Shown here piece after piece: positions 1 through 8,527 of a stretch of DNA of 64,000 bases (within the stretch, counting starts at the first letter, position 1; every line of letters starts with the position of its first letter). The notes beneath the pieces were generated by a model. It ran no database searches. It was not told where the DNA came from and saw only the letters and a list, made by a program, of their open reading frames with translations. The position numbers were made by a program, and so were the translations under genes. This DNA is from Lachnoclostridium sp. An118 (lineage in GTDB: Bacteria > Bacillota > Clostridia > Lachnospirales > Lachnospiraceae), in assembly GCF_002160985.1 (NCBI RefSeq), contig NZ_NFLQ01000006.1:62001-126000 (forward strand), in the 5' to 3' direction.

Positions 1-1
1 T

Positions 2-409
2 TTGGACGACACCTTCAATCTCACCAGGCGTGAGGTGACCAATGTGCCCCTTCTGGGACGCGTGGCGGCCGGCGAGCCTATCCTGGCCCAGGAGAACATT
101 GAGAACTACTTCCCCATTCCGGTGGAGATGCTTCCAAACAATCATACGTTCATGCTGACTGTCAAAGGAGAAAGCATGATCAACGCGGGAATTCTCGACG
201 GCGACTATGTGCTGGTCGAGGAGTGCCACACGGCGTCCAACGGGGATATGGTCGTCGCTCTGATCGAGGATGGGGCGACAGTCAAGACGTTCTACAGGGA
301 GGAAGGCGTCATCCGCCTGCAGCCGGAGAACGATTTCATGGATCCCATTATCGTGACGGACGTTCAAATTCTCGGAAAGGTAATCGGTGTGTTCCGGTTT
401 TTCGGATAG
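2..409 (+). CDS. lexA: LexA repressor, C-terminal part (5' end outside window)
   Basis: SOS-response repressor that is cleaved when RecA is activated. The N-terminal winged-helix DNA-binding domain lies before the window, so only about 135 residues of the linker and the S24 self-cleavage domain are seen. In fragment numbering the Ala-Gly scissile bond is at 23-24 (RVAAGEP), the catalytic serine at 58 (GESM) and the general-base lysine at 95 (VKTF). The 37-residue Ser-Lys spacing is the same as in E. coli LexA, so the protease is expected to be active. The gene ends just before a strong terminator. The first codon visible is TTG, read here as an internal leucine, not a start. Confidence 0.96.
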   Translation: MDDTFNLTRREVTNVPLLGRVAAGEPILAQENIENYFPIPVEMLPNNHTFMLTVKGESMINAGILDGDYVLVEECHTASNGDMVVALIEDGATVKTFYREEGVIRLQPENDFMDPIIVTDVQILGKVIGVFRFFG

Positions 410-424
410 CTTTTATTTCTCATA

Positions 425-470
425 AATCGGGGAGCGAGGCCAGTTACAAAAGGCCTCGCTCCCCGATTTT
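425..470 (+). terminator. Intrinsic terminator of lexA
   Basis: A perfect GC-rich stem of about 16 bp (arms 426-441 and 452-467, core GGGGAGCGAGGCC) with a 10-base loop is followed by a short T run. It sits 15 bases after the lexA stop codon. The A-rich left flank might also let it act weakly on the minus strand. Confidence 0.9.
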
Positions 471-498
471 ATCTTTCTGCGCTTTTCATTTGTACGGT

Positions 499-796
499 TT
501 AGCTGTATCCAAGTTCTCCCGCCCACTGCCGGATGGCTTCCTCAGAGGACGGTGCATCCTCCTCGTAGCAGTCGAAAATATTTTCAGAGATATCTGCTTC
601 CGGGGCTGCCTCAGTTATGATATCCACACTGTCCGCCAGGCCCCCGGTGCCGTGGGAACAGAACAGGTAGACCTGCTTTCCGGACAGATCCGCTGTCCTG
701 GCTGCTGTCAGCCGGCTCTTCTGACTGTGCGCCGCAGCCTGCTGTTCCCGCTGCAAGTGTTAAGGCCAATAGTAAAACTGCTCCTCTCTTTTTCAT
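499..796 (-). pseudogene. Broken flavodoxin-type lipoprotein gene
   Basis: The frame starting at 796 encodes a lipoprotein signal peptide (MKKRGAVLLL, lipobox AGTAGC). A second frame ending at 499 encodes what looks like the C-terminal third of a flavodoxin-like protein: a strand GKQVYLFCSHGTGG and a helix ending in EEAIRQWAGELG, as in clostridial secreted flavodoxins. The two parts are in different frames. The roughly 100 residues that should lie between them, including the FMN phosphate loop, are absent. I read this as a gene that suffered an internal deletion plus a frameshift and is no longer functional. It points the same way as the ABC cassette but lies beyond that cassette's terminator. 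Confidence 0.7.
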
Positions 797-835
797 GCAT
801 TCCGGTTTACTTCTTAAACAAAGCCGGTGTAAGGG

Positions 836-976
836 TTATGGAATCGGATGGGATCTTTTCAAGGCCCAGAAGGTTCGCAGTCTCCTGTGTGCTTTGATCT
901 CTCTGCCGACAGTAGATCGATCCTTTCCAATGCTTTTGGCGATCTGTGCGATCTTCAATCCCTGCTGCAGACCTGC
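836..976 (-). pseudogene. Fragment resembling an IS30-type transposase N-terminus
   Basis: Between two stop codons the minus strand encodes about 46 residues containing GLKIAQIAKSIGKDRSTVG followed by REI. This matches the helix-turn-helix found at the N-terminus of IS30-family transposases (an IA..LG...STV.REI pattern). Nothing else of a transposase is present and there is no start codon, so it is a relic. Its position between a broken flavodoxin gene and the end of the ABC cassette suggests past insertion and deletion here. Another helix-turn-helix protein could be the source. Confidence 0.5.
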
Positions 977-980
977 CTAG

Positions 981-1020
981 AAAGAAACCATGAAGTCACA
1001 GCTGCAACTCCATGGTTTCC
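981..1020 (-). terminator. Terminator downstream of the ABC cassette
   Basis: Bases 984-1019 form a near-perfect 36-bp palindrome (outer arms GAAACCATG / CATGGTTTC, centre CAGCTG). On the minus strand it is followed by TTTCTTTCT. It begins about 45 bases after the stop codon of the last ABC gene, so it probably ends that transcript. The symmetry is high enough that it could also be a protein-binding site. Confidence 0.6.
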
Positions 1021-1062
1021 TGTCGCGTGATCCGCTATTTAATGTAAAATCTATCCGGGCTC

Positions 1063-1764
1063 TTATGTTTCTCCTTTTCTGACCAGCGTATCCCGCAGTA
1101 CTCTCCCGTCCTCCATATACAGAACCCGGTCGCACTGCCTGGCCAGCGCCTCATCGTGGGTCACCATGACGATGGTGGAGTGCTGTTCTGTATTCAGTCG
1201 CCGGAAGAGACGCATGATGGCGTCCCGGTTTCTGATGTCCAGATTTCCGGTGGGCTCGTCCGCCAGGATGACTGCCGGGGCAGGGGCTGCAGCCCGCGCG
1301 ATGGCCGCCCTCTGCTGCTGTCCTCCGGAGAGCTGACAGGGAAGAGCTGCCCTCTTTTTTGTAAGCCCGGTGACGGCCAGAAGCTCCTGCAGTCGCTGGG
1401 CGGAGAGTGACTTTCCATCCAGAAGAAGGGGAAGGGCTATGTTCTCCTCCACGTTCAGGCTGGGGAGCAGGTAGATGGACTGGTAGACCATTCCGATCCT
1501 CCGCCTGCGAAAGATGGACCTCTCCCCTTTTTTCATACTGTAGAGCTCCCTGCCGCTCACCCACACTCTCCCGCTGTCAGGCTCGTCAATGCCGCCCAGC
1601 ACGTGGAGAAGGGTGGATTTCCCGCAGCCTGAGGGACCCAGGATGGCGGTAAACTGTCCTTTTCTGATCTGAAGAGACGTTTCCCTCAGCGCGCGGACGG
1701 CCGTGTCCCCGCTTCCGTAGGTCTTCCGGATCTGTTCCGCTCTGATGATCCAGCTTTTATCCAT
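1063..1764 (-). CDS. ABC transporter ATP-binding protein (second ATPase of the cassette)
   Basis: Cytoplasmic ATPase of the MacB/LolD class, 233 residues. Walker A is GPSGCGKST (43-51), the Q-loop is VYQS, the signature LSGGQ is at 145-149 and Walker B VILADE at 165-170, followed by the usual PTGNLD D-loop and a VTHD switch histidine. It looks fully competent. I chose the ATG at 1764 because AAGGAGG lies seven bases upstream; an in-frame start at 1791 would overlap the permease gene and lacks such a site. It is the last gene of a regulator-kinase-ATPase-permease-ATPase cassette. The substrate is unknown; relatives export or detoxify peptides or handle lipoproteins. Confidence 0.9.
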   Translation of the reverse strand: MDKSWIIRAEQIRKTYGSGDTAVRALRETSLQIRKGQFTAILGPSGCGKSTLLHVLGGIDEPDSGRVWVSGRELYSMKKGERSIFRRRRIGMVYQSIYLLPSLNVEENIALPLLLDGKSLSAQRLQELLAVTGLTKKRAALPCQLSGGQQQRAAIARAAAPAPAVILADEPTGNLDIRNRDAIMRLFRRLNTEQHSTIVMVTHDEALARQCDRVLYMEDGRVLRDTLVRKGET

Positions 1765-1765
1765 A

Positions 1766-4177
1766 TCATGCTTCCTCCTTCCGTATGACATCGATCATAT
1801 CCATTCGCCTCAGCTCTCTTACCGTATACAGGAATGGAACCAGCACAACGAACGCCGTCAGGATGAGCTGCACGCCCACAAGCTGTGCCGACACATCCAG
1901 AGGGGAGCGCATCTGAGGCGCGCCGCCGTCCGTGTACAGACCGGAGAGGATAAAGAGACTTAAAGGTATGCCTGCCAGCACCCCTGCAAAGGCAAAGGTC
2001 AGGTGCTCCAGAAAGACCATTTTGAAGATCCGCCCTGTGGGCATGCCGATGGACTGAAGGAGGGCAAACTCTCTCTTCCGCCTCCGGATGCAGGCTACGT
2101 CTCTCTGCAGGGTGATCAGGATGGAGGCGATCCAGACTGTGCTCACCAGGGCAGCCACGAGGAGGACGTGAGCGCCCTTTCCCCCGATGAAAAAGGACTC
2201 CTGGTACTCCCCGGCAAAGCTGTAAACGGTAAGGCTTTCCAGCTCGATCCCCTCCAGATGCTTCCTGATACTGTTTATGACCTGACTGTCCTCCTTCATC
2301 CTGCTGGCCGCATTGTCCGGATAGAGAATCTCTGTCAGATTTCTTCTTGCTCCTCTGTCCCGGGACAGGATGATCTCCAGGGAGAGGGAGGTGTCCTGAT
2401 AGTCCGCCATCAGCTCGTCAAAGGTCTGGAGGGGAATGTACAGGATAGCGTCTCCGTCAGTGAAGGACAGGGGCGCATCTTCCAGGCTGTCCGCTGTGAC
2501 AAGCTGATCCGGAAACAGGATCGGACGATCTGCTTTACTGATAGTGCGAAGAATCGGGAGGTTGCTTCTCTCTCCTTGGATGAACAGAGGGAATTCGCTG
2601 TCATCTCCCTCTTCCATGCTCCAGTCATTGCTTTCCAGTACGGCGCCCTTATTTTCAGGTACAGCTCCATTCTCGGTTCCTTCCGCTCCGTCTCCCAGAA
2701 GCCGCCGGAAAGTACTGTCGTCCACACCGATGACCCGGACCACTCTGCGTAGACAGCTGTCCTCCAGCATAGTTTCCAGTGACTCTCCAAATTCTTCATA
2801 GCTCTGAATACGTAAGAGGGCGTTCGTCCCGTGGATTTCTGACAGATAGTCCTCTATCTCCGATAGGTCCATCCCCGCAAGGGCGGAGTACTCTTTTGCT
2901 TCCTTTACAACGGAGACCGTATCAATGCCCTCTATCTCCCCCAAAGCTTCAGCTGCCTCCTGGAAGGCAGCTCCATCCCCGCCCTTTGCTGAGGCCCAGA
3001 GAGATACCGGGGGCAGCGACTGACCGGCTGTGGCAGGAGGGGAGGTCAGGCCCTCCACATACATGGTCCCGTTGAGGAGCACGCACAGCGCGATCACAAG
3101 GAGGACGGAGGAGACACAGTAATTTTTGTGGTACATGATGACATTTTTGACGGCAAGGAGCGTCTCAGCCTTGAAAAAATGCCGCCTGACCCCAAGGAGG
3201 ACCGCTGTCCGGTTGATCTCCTCCTCGTTGTCGTAGCCGGAGATCAGGTTGAGGACAGACTCCTTTCTGAGCCGGTCATAGAGTCCCTGTGCGGAGGACA
3301 GGGCGAGCAGGACAGTCCCCGAAAGAACAGCCAAAAGCAGCAGCGGATTGACAGAAATTTCCATATCTTCTACAGGGAAAAGCCTGTCTCCCAGCCAGCG
3401 GATGGAGAAGGCCAGGGCTGCTATGCCAAGGAGGATGCCGGCGGGGATGGCCACGCATCCGGCCAGCAGGTTTTCTCCAAAGGCAAAGCACAGCTTCTGC
3501 CCTTCTGATATGCCGATGCCGTCCAGAAGTCCTGTGATCTTCAGCTTTTCCTCCATGCCGGAGAGGGATACATAGTACAGGAGTGCGGCGCCGAAAAGCG
3601 CGATGACAAAGTCCAGAAGAAGGATGGCCCAGGCGGAGCCGGCAGCCGTCCCGGAGGCGTTGACGCCATAGTAGCCCAGGAGTTTATTGTTGAAGGTGAT
3701 ATCATAGGCAGATGTGACCATGTGATTGGCGCGGGCGTAGAGCACAGGCTGCTCCTCCAGCGGCAGGGCGTCCATCCCAATCTCCTCTCCCACCTTCTGG
3801 GAATTTTCGAAAATGGCAAGGGAAATACGCCGGAAGGAGACGCCGCAGCACACCCGGTCCACTTGATCCGAGTCAGAGCTCTTTGCCGAGGCGCTTGCAG
3901 CCGTCTCTTCCGGGCAGCTTTCCAGTGTCCAGACCTGCCGGACGCAGGAGCTGCCGGAGAGAGCGCTGGCCTGCTCTTCTGTCAGATGGTGAAAGATGGC
4001 CTCGTAGGGACCGTTCTCTCTCTTCTCCTGCCGGATCATCGCCTGGAGGCAGGATGTGGAGAAGACGGTCGTGGCTGTGATGAGGAAGACAGCCAGTGTC
4101 ATGCCCGCTGCAAGTACGAGGAAACGCCCCGGCCTCTGCCGGATCTCTTTTGTCAGAACTTTCCATATGATCTTCAT
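1766..4177 (-). CDS. FtsX/MacB-type ABC transporter permease
   Basis: Large permease of about 803 residues with two FtsX-like units. Each has one helix, a large extracytoplasmic region, then three helices, giving about eight membrane spans. The second extracytoplasmic part (about residues 390-650) is acidic and Ser/Glu rich. The signature REFALLQSIGM, a cytoplasmic coupling motif of FtsX permeases, lies near the C-terminus. The upstream ATPase gene stops ten bases before the ATG at 4177. A GTG at 4186 is an alternative start, but AGGTG is better placed for the ATG. Such permeases typically act with a LolD-like ATPase in peptide export, antimicrobial-peptide sensing or cell-wall control; the job of this one cannot be told from sequence. 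Confidence 0.88.
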   Translation of the reverse strand: MKIIWKVLTKEIRQRPGRFLVLAAGMTLAVFLITATTVFSTSCLQAMIRQEKRENGPYEAIFHHLTEEQASALSGSSCVRQVWTLESCPEETAASASAKSSDSDQVDRVCCGVSFRRISLAIFENSQKVGEEIGMDALPLEEQPVLYARANHMVTSAYDITFNNKLLGYYGVNASGTAAGSAWAILLLDFVIALFGAALLYYVSLSGMEEKLKITGLLDGIGISEGQKLCFAFGENLLAGCVAIPAGILLGIAALAFSIRWLGDRLFPVEDMEISVNPLLLLAVLSGTVLLALSSAQGLYDRLRKESVLNLISGYDNEEEINRTAVLLGVRRHFFKAETLLAVKNVIMYHKNYCVSSVLLVIALCVLLNGTMYVEGLTSPPATAGQSLPPVSLWASAKGGDGAAFQEAAEALGEIEGIDTVSVVKEAKEYSALAGMDLSEIEDYLSEIHGTNALLRIQSYEEFGESLETMLEDSCLRRVVRVIGVDDSTFRRLLGDGAEGTENGAVPENKGAVLESNDWSMEEGDDSEFPLFIQGERSNLPILRTISKADRPILFPDQLVTADSLEDAPLSFTDGDAILYIPLQTFDELMADYQDTSLSLEIILSRDRGARRNLTEILYPDNAASRMKEDSQVINSIRKHLEGIELESLTVYSFAGEYQESFFIGGKGAHVLLVAALVSTVWIASILITLQRDVACIRRRKREFALLQSIGMPTGRIFKMVFLEHLTFAFAGVLAGIPLSLFILSGLYTDGGAPQMRSPLDVSAQLVGVQLILTAFVVLVPFLYTVRELRRMDMIDVIRKEEA

Positions 4178-4186
4178 ATCGCGCAC

Positions 4187-4891
4187 CTAAAGAAAATGGA
4201 TGACACCGTCCCTGATTTCCAGTTCTCTGTCGCAGATCTGAGCCAGGTCCAGGTTGTGGGTGGCCATGAGGACAGTCCTGTGCCAGGTGTGGGCGCACTC
4301 CTTCAGAGCGCCCATGAGCTCCAGAGACTGTCTCGTGTCCAGCCTGGCGGCCGGCTCATCCGCAAGGATCAGCTCTGCGTCAGAAAAGAGGGCTCTGGCA
4401 AACACGCACCTCTGCCTCTCGCCGCCGGACAGCTCTGCCGGGTATCTTCCCAGCTTCCCGGACAGGGCAAGGGCGTCCAGGATCCTGACAAGCCGGTCCT
4501 GGTCCAGAAGTCTCCCTGTGTCCATAACGAGGGGAAGGACGATGTTCTCCTCCACTGTCAGGGAGGGGATGAGAGCCGCCTCCTGAAAGACCATGCTGAC
4601 ATGCCTTCGGCGGAAGATGGCAGCTTCCTTGGGGGACATGCCCTGGAGCTGTCTGCCAAGGAGACAGATGGTTCCGCTGTCCGCTGTTAAAAAGCCGGCG
4701 AGCAGATGGAGGAGGGTGGTCTTTCCTGATCCGGAGCTGCCGGTGAGGGCGGTAAAGGATCCCTCCTTCAGAGTAAAGGACACCCCTTTTAGCACATCTT
4801 CCATTTCTTCCGGTCCGAGGGGACCGGGAAATGCCTTTTTCAAACATGTCACCTTTACTGCTTCCATTTTCTTATCCTTTCTGGCTCCCAT
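4187..4891 (-). CDS. ABC transporter ATP-binding protein (first ATPase of the cassette)
   Basis: ATPase of 234 residues related to, but clearly different from, the second ATPase of the cassette. Walker A is GSSGSGKT (51-58), the signature LSGGE is at 154-158 and Walker B LILADE at 174-179. The D-loop reads AARLD where this family normally has TGNLD, an unusual change close to the catalytic dimer interface. The start at 4891 has AAGGAGAGG upstream; an internal ATG at 4867 is a weaker alternative. It lies between the kinase and the permease, so the permease may use either ATPase or both as a heterodimer. Confidence 0.9.
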   Translation of the reverse strand: MGARKDKKMEAVKVTCLKKAFPGPLGPEEMEDVLKGVSFTLKEGSFTALTGSSGSGKTTLLHLLAGFLTADSGTICLLGRQLQGMSPKEAAIFRRRHVSMVFQEAALIPSLTVEENIVLPLVMDTGRLLDQDRLVRILDALALSGKLGRYPAELSGGERQRCVFARALFSDAELILADEPAARLDTRQSLELMGALKECAHTWHRTVLMATHNLDLAQICDRELEIRDGVIHFL

Positions 4892-4939
4892 TATAACTGC
4901 CTCTCCTTACAGATATCTTACAGGCGGAGAGGAAAATTC

Positions 4940-5878
4940 TTACACCTCTGTCATAATCGGCAAAAATACAGAAAAGGTACTGCCCTCACCCGGATGGGAG
5001 GAGACGGTGATATACCCGTGCTCCCTTTCCACAAGGAGTCTGGCAAGATAGAGGCCGATGCCCCAGCCCTCCTTCCCGGACGAGGAGCTGCCCCGGTAAA
5101 ATTTCTGGAAGATTTTTGTGTACTCCTCTTTGGGGATCCCGGGTCCCTGGTCCTGGACGCGGACAGCCTCGTAGGTCTCAAAGCACTCCATGGACAGGGT
5201 GATGACAGAGCCATCCGGCGCATATTTTACAGCGTTTTCCAGGATGTTGACAAAGACCTCCTCCGTCCAGGCGGGATCGTGGAGGAGGGGCACATCCGGG
5301 AAAGGCTCCATCTGGATGTGGATCTGCTTCTGGTCCGCCCTTGGGAGGACGGATTCCACCGCCCGCGTGACAGCGGGAAGGACAGGGATATTAGCAGGGT
5401 TTGGGGCGGCCGCGCCCCTCTCCAGATCCATCATCTTAAAGAGGGCAGCAAGAAGCCGGTCCAGCCGGTCTGTCTGCTCCTCCAGTCGGCTCTCCAGGCA
5501 CTGCCTTCTGTCCCGTGGAAGCTCCGGGGACTTCAGCAGCTCCTGGTAGAGACGGATATTGGCAAGAGGGGTCTTAAGCTGGTGGGAAAGATTGGATGTC
5601 AGCTCCCGGACCGCGTCCCTGTCCTCTCTCGCCTCCAGTCTCTCCCGCCGGAATTTTTTTGCGATGCGGGCAAAATCATCCCGGACAGCAGACGGCGCTC
5701 TCTCCTGACAGGAGGCCTCCGGCAGGGGCTGATCCGCAAGGAGGGCCCTCTGGCAGAGCTGCACCTCCCGGTACAGGAGAAAGAACTGCCTCCGGAAGCG
5801 GAGCAGTCCCAGGAGGGCGGCCAGGGCCGCAGCCAGAAGCAGAAGGCACAGAGCCAGCAGGGTCTGTTCCCTTGTCAT
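4940..5878 (-). CDS. Two-component sensor histidine kinase
   Basis: Kinase of 312 residues with a single N-terminal hydrophobic helix (about 6-27) and essentially no extracellular sensor domain. The H-box SNLSHQLKTPL puts the phospho-accepting histidine at residue 99. The N-box (NILENAVKYAP), G1 (DQGPGIP) and G2 (GIGLYLA) boxes are intact. It overlaps the regulator gene by four bases (ATGA), so the two are translationally coupled. Kinases with no sensor domain that sit beside an ABC permease often take their signal from the permease, as in BceS-like systems; that is inference here. Confidence 0.92.
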   Translation of the reverse strand: MTREQTLLALCLLLLAAALAALLGLLRFRRQFFLLYREVQLCQRALLADQPLPEASCQERAPSAVRDDFARIAKKFRRERLEAREDRDAVRELTSNLSHQLKTPLANIRLYQELLKSPELPRDRRQCLESRLEEQTDRLDRLLAALFKMMDLERGAAAPNPANIPVLPAVTRAVESVLPRADQKQIHIQMEPFPDVPLLHDPAWTEEVFVNILENAVKYAPDGSVITLSMECFETYEAVRVQDQGPGIPKEEYTKIFQKFYRGSSSSGKEGWGIGLYLARLLVEREHGYITVSSHPGEGSTFSVFLPIMTEV

Positions 5879-6555
5879 ACCGCTCCCTCCTTCCAGATGT
5901 ACCCCATGCCGTGGATGGTCCGGATCCTTCTGGGGGATGAGGGATCCTCCTCGATTTTAAGGCGGAGTCTGCGGACTGTGACAGCCAGGGTGTTTTCATC
6001 CACATAATTTCCATCCCTGTCCCACACGGCCTCCAGGATCTGCTCCCTGGAGAGTATCTGTCCGCTGTGCTCCATGAGGAGGACGAGAAGCCGGGTCTCC
6101 AGGGCGCTCAGGGAGAGAACCTCTCCATTTTTGCGAACCTCCCTGCTCCCCATATCCACCGTGATGTCCCCGGAGGACAGGAGGGAGGGGGCCTCTCTTC
6201 TGCGGAGGATCCTGCGTGCGCGGGCCTTCAGCACAGCCAGGGAGAAGGGCTTTCGCATGAAATCCTCCACCCCCAGCTCCAGGGCCTGCAGCTCGTCGAT
6301 CTCTCCGCTCCTTGCGGTCAGCATGAGCACAGGAGGAGCTTCCTTTTCCCGCAGTCCCCGCAGCATGTCAAAGCCGCTTCCGTCCGGGAGATTGCAGTCC
6401 AGCACGACAAGGTCGCACCCGCCTTTCTCTGCGAGCCGTCCTCCCTCCTTTGCAGTGGCAGCGCAGACAACCTCCCATCCGTCCAGCTCAAAGACCAGCT
6501 TCAGCCCCTCCCGCAGAGCCTGATCATCTTCGATAATGCCGATCCTGACAGCCAT
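5875..6555 (-). CDS. OmpR-family response regulator
   Basis: Regulator of 226 residues: receiver domain with the acidic pair ED at 10-11, phospho-acceptor Asp53 (LDCNLPDGS) and Lys in the MRKPF loop, then a winged-helix DNA-binding domain (about 125-222) ending in IRTIHGMGY. It is the first gene of the five-gene cassette. GGGAGGGG lies seven bases before the ATG. Only 39 bases separate it from rsfS and I see no promoter or terminator there, so it may be transcribed partly from the rsfS operon. Its likely targets are the ABC genes downstream. Confidence 0.93.
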   Translation of the reverse strand: MAVRIGIIEDDQALREGLKLVFELDGWEVVCAATAKEGGRLAEKGGCDLVVLDCNLPDGSGFDMLRGLREKEAPPVLMLTARSGEIDELQALELGVEDFMRKPFSLAVLKARARRILRRREAPSLLSSGDITVDMGSREVRKNGEVLSLSALETRLLVLLMEHSGQILSREQILEAVWDRDGNYVDENTLAVTVRRLRLKIEEDPSSPRRIRTIHGMGYIWKEGAV

Positions 6556-6594
6556 TTATTCCCCTCCCTGTCTCTTTTGTCTCTGCATTTCCTG

Positions 6595-6948
6595 TTACGC
6601 CTGGAGAGCTTCAGGGTCCATCTCCTGCCCATCGCTCCAAATGTGCTCCAGATTGTAGAAGGAGCGGTTCTCGCTGTCAAAGACGTGGACGATCACATCG
6701 CCGTAGTCCAGGAGCACCCAGGTGCCGTCCCGGCCCTCCCGCTGCTTAATGGCGTATCCGGCCAGGTGCATCTTCTCCTCCACGTTGTCCACAAGGGCGT
6801 TCACCTGGCTGGAGCTGCCGCCGTCCACAATGACGAAATAGTCGGCAATGACCGAGATGTCTGCTATCCTGATGATACGGATATCCCGCCCCTTCTTCTC
6901 GTCCAGCGCCCGGTAAGCGGTGAGCGCCATTTTGTCTGCATGGTTCAT
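6595..6948 (-). CDS. rsfS: Ribosomal silencing factor RsfS
   Basis: Protein of 117 residues of the RsfS/Iojap family, which binds uL14 on the large ribosomal subunit and blocks subunit joining when nutrients are short. The typical motif IADYFVIVDGGSSSQVNA and the GTWVLLDYGDVIVHVF strand are present. It overlaps yqeK by four bases. The order nadD-yqeK-rsfS is the standard Firmicutes arrangement. Confidence 0.95.
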   Translation of the reverse strand: MNHADKMALTAYRALDEKKGRDIRIIRIADISVIADYFVIVDGGSSSQVNALVDNVEEKMHLAGYAIKQREGRDGTWVLLDYGDVIVHVFDSENRSFYNLEHIWSDGQEMDPEALQA

Positions 6949-7541
6949 AGGCTTTCTTCCTCCTTTTTTCCGAGATACTTTTTATAGTAATTGTAGGTCT
7001 TCTCTGTAGCCGGGTCCACGGGCAGCCCCTTTGTCTGGAGATAGACCAGGGAGTCCCGAAGGAGCAGGTAGAGGCACTCGTCGATATCCTCAAAGGCCAG
7101 TCTCCTGGCCTCCCCCATATTGGGGAGCTCCGCCCGGTTTGGCTCGATATAGTCCGCAATGTAGATGATCTTGTCCAACAGGCTCATCTCAGGCTTTCCG
7201 GTGGTGTGGCACGCGATGGCATTTAAAATGGTCCTGTCCCCTATATGGTATTTCGTCGCAGCCAGGTAGGCCCCCAGCTTGGCGTGGAGGAGGGAAGGAT
7301 TTGCCTGCTCGGCAGGTGTGATGAAAATGTGGTTTTTCCGGCACATGCGGAGCTTTTTATCATTGGGGATACATTTGGCGCAGTCGTGCAGGAGTCCGGC
7401 TGTCAGTGCCCGGTCCATATCCGTTCCGTAGCGCATGGCGAGAGCGCCTGCGGTGTACATGACGCCCAGGGTATGGTTGTAACGGCTCTTGTCCAGATAT
7501 TTTTTTACTTTCCTGCGCATAACATCGATAGTTTCATTCAT
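6945..7541 (-). CDS. yqeK: HD-domain hydrolase YqeK (diadenosine tetraphosphatase type)
   Basis: Protein of 198 residues with a metal-binding HD domain: His23 (YNHTLG), His52-Asp53 (LLHDCAK), and later His and Asp residues around LLHAKLGA and IIYIADYIEPNR. Members of this family are symmetrical Ap4A hydrolases. I start it at the ATG at 7541, which has GAAGGA about ten bases upstream; the GTG at 7550 lies too close to that site. It lies between nadD and rsfS. Confidence 0.92.
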   Translation of the reverse strand: MNETIDVMRRKVKKYLDKSRYNHTLGVMYTAGALAMRYGTDMDRALTAGLLHDCAKCIPNDKKLRMCRKNHIFITPAEQANPSLLHAKLGAYLAATKYHIGDRTILNAIACHTTGKPEMSLLDKIIYIADYIEPNRAELPNMGEARRLAFEDIDECLYLLLRDSLVYLQTKGLPVDPATEKTYNYYKKYLGKKEEESL

Positions 7542-7574
7542 GACACACACTTCCTTCAGAAAACTTTTTTGATC

Positions 7575-8183
7575 TTATGACGTGTATAGCCGGTTCCTGT
7601 AAATATAGTCCAGCACCGCCTTGGGCATGAGGCCGCCCACATCTTCCCTGTCCTTCAGCATGCGGCGCAGCTCGTGGGAAGACACATCCACAAGGGGCGT
7701 GTTCAGGAGCCGGATGTCCGCGCCGTACTTCCCGGTGAGCATACGGATCTGACGTCCCATGACCTCCCTGCTGCTCTTGTCGTCCCGGTAGGCGGCAAGG
7801 ATGGTGCAGGTGGGGAAGAGCCGCTCCACATGGACCCACTGCTCGATGGAGAACAGGGAGTCCGCACCGATAATGAAATAAAAGTGGTGCTGTGGGTACA
7901 GCTCTCTGAAGTGTTCCATTGTCCGGTAGGAACAGCTCACGTCCTTTCGCCTGAGCTCATAGTCCTCCAGGCGGAAATTTCTGTATCCGCTGATGGCCAG
8001 AGAGACCATACGGGCCCTCTCCCGGGGCGTGGAGACAATATTTTTATTGTCCTTGTGGGGAGGGTTCCCGTTGGGCATGAACCAGACCTGGTCCAGATGA
8101 AAGTCCTGGCAGGCGTACTCCGCCAGGGTCAGATGACCGTTGTGGACCGGGTCAAAGGTCCCCCCCATGATCCCTATCTTCAT
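7575..8183 (-). CDS. nadD: Nicotinate-mononucleotide adenylyltransferase
   Basis: Enzyme of 202 residues that joins nicotinate mononucleotide and ATP to give deamido-NAD. The N-terminal nucleotidyltransferase signature GGTFDPVHNGHL and the C-terminal VSSHELRRML substrate loop are intact. It follows yhbY and precedes yqeK, as in many Firmicutes. Confidence 0.96.
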   Translation of the reverse strand: MKIGIMGGTFDPVHNGHLTLAEYACQDFHLDQVWFMPNGNPPHKDNKNIVSTPRERARMVSLAISGYRNFRLEDYELRRKDVSCSYRTMEHFRELYPQHHFYFIIGADSLFSIEQWVHVERLFPTCTILAAYRDDKSSREVMGRQIRMLTGKYGADIRLLNTPLVDVSSHELRRMLKDREDVGGLMPKAVLDYIYRNRLYTS

Positions 8184-8200
8184 AAGGCTCCTCCTTTGAG

Positions 8201-8491
8201 CTATGGAAGCTGGATTTTCTTCTTTTCTTTTTTGCCCTCACGGTAGAGGACGATCTTCTTGCCGATGACCTGCACGACCTGGGAGCGGGTGCGCTCCGCC
8301 AGCATAGCTGCAAGTTCTCTGGGGTCATCTGCGCAGTTCTGGAGAACACTCACCTTGATGAGCTCACGGGCCTCCAGCGCCTCATCCACTGCTCTTGTGA
8401 GCTCTGGCGTCATGCTGTTCTTCCCTATCTGGAAGATGGGGTCCATGGTCATGGCAAGGCTCTTTAAATAAGCGCGCTGCTTTGTCGTCAT
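8201..8491 (-). CDS. yhbY: YhbY-type CRM-domain RNA-binding protein
   Basis: Small protein of 96 residues made of one CRS1/YhbY (CRM) domain, which binds pre-50S ribosomal particles. Typical features are KSLAMTMDPIFQIGKNSMT, with the conserved GKNS loop, and a basic C-terminus rich in lysine. It lies between obg and nadD in a ribosome-assembly gene string. Confidence 0.92.
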   Translation of the reverse strand: MTTKQRAYLKSLAMTMDPIFQIGKNSMTPELTRAVDEALEARELIKVSVLQNCADDPRELAAMLAERTRSQVVQVIGKKIVLYREGKKEKKKIQLP

Positions 8492-8527
8492 TTGCTTCTC
8501 TCCTATCCTTCTCTTTGTATGGAAATT

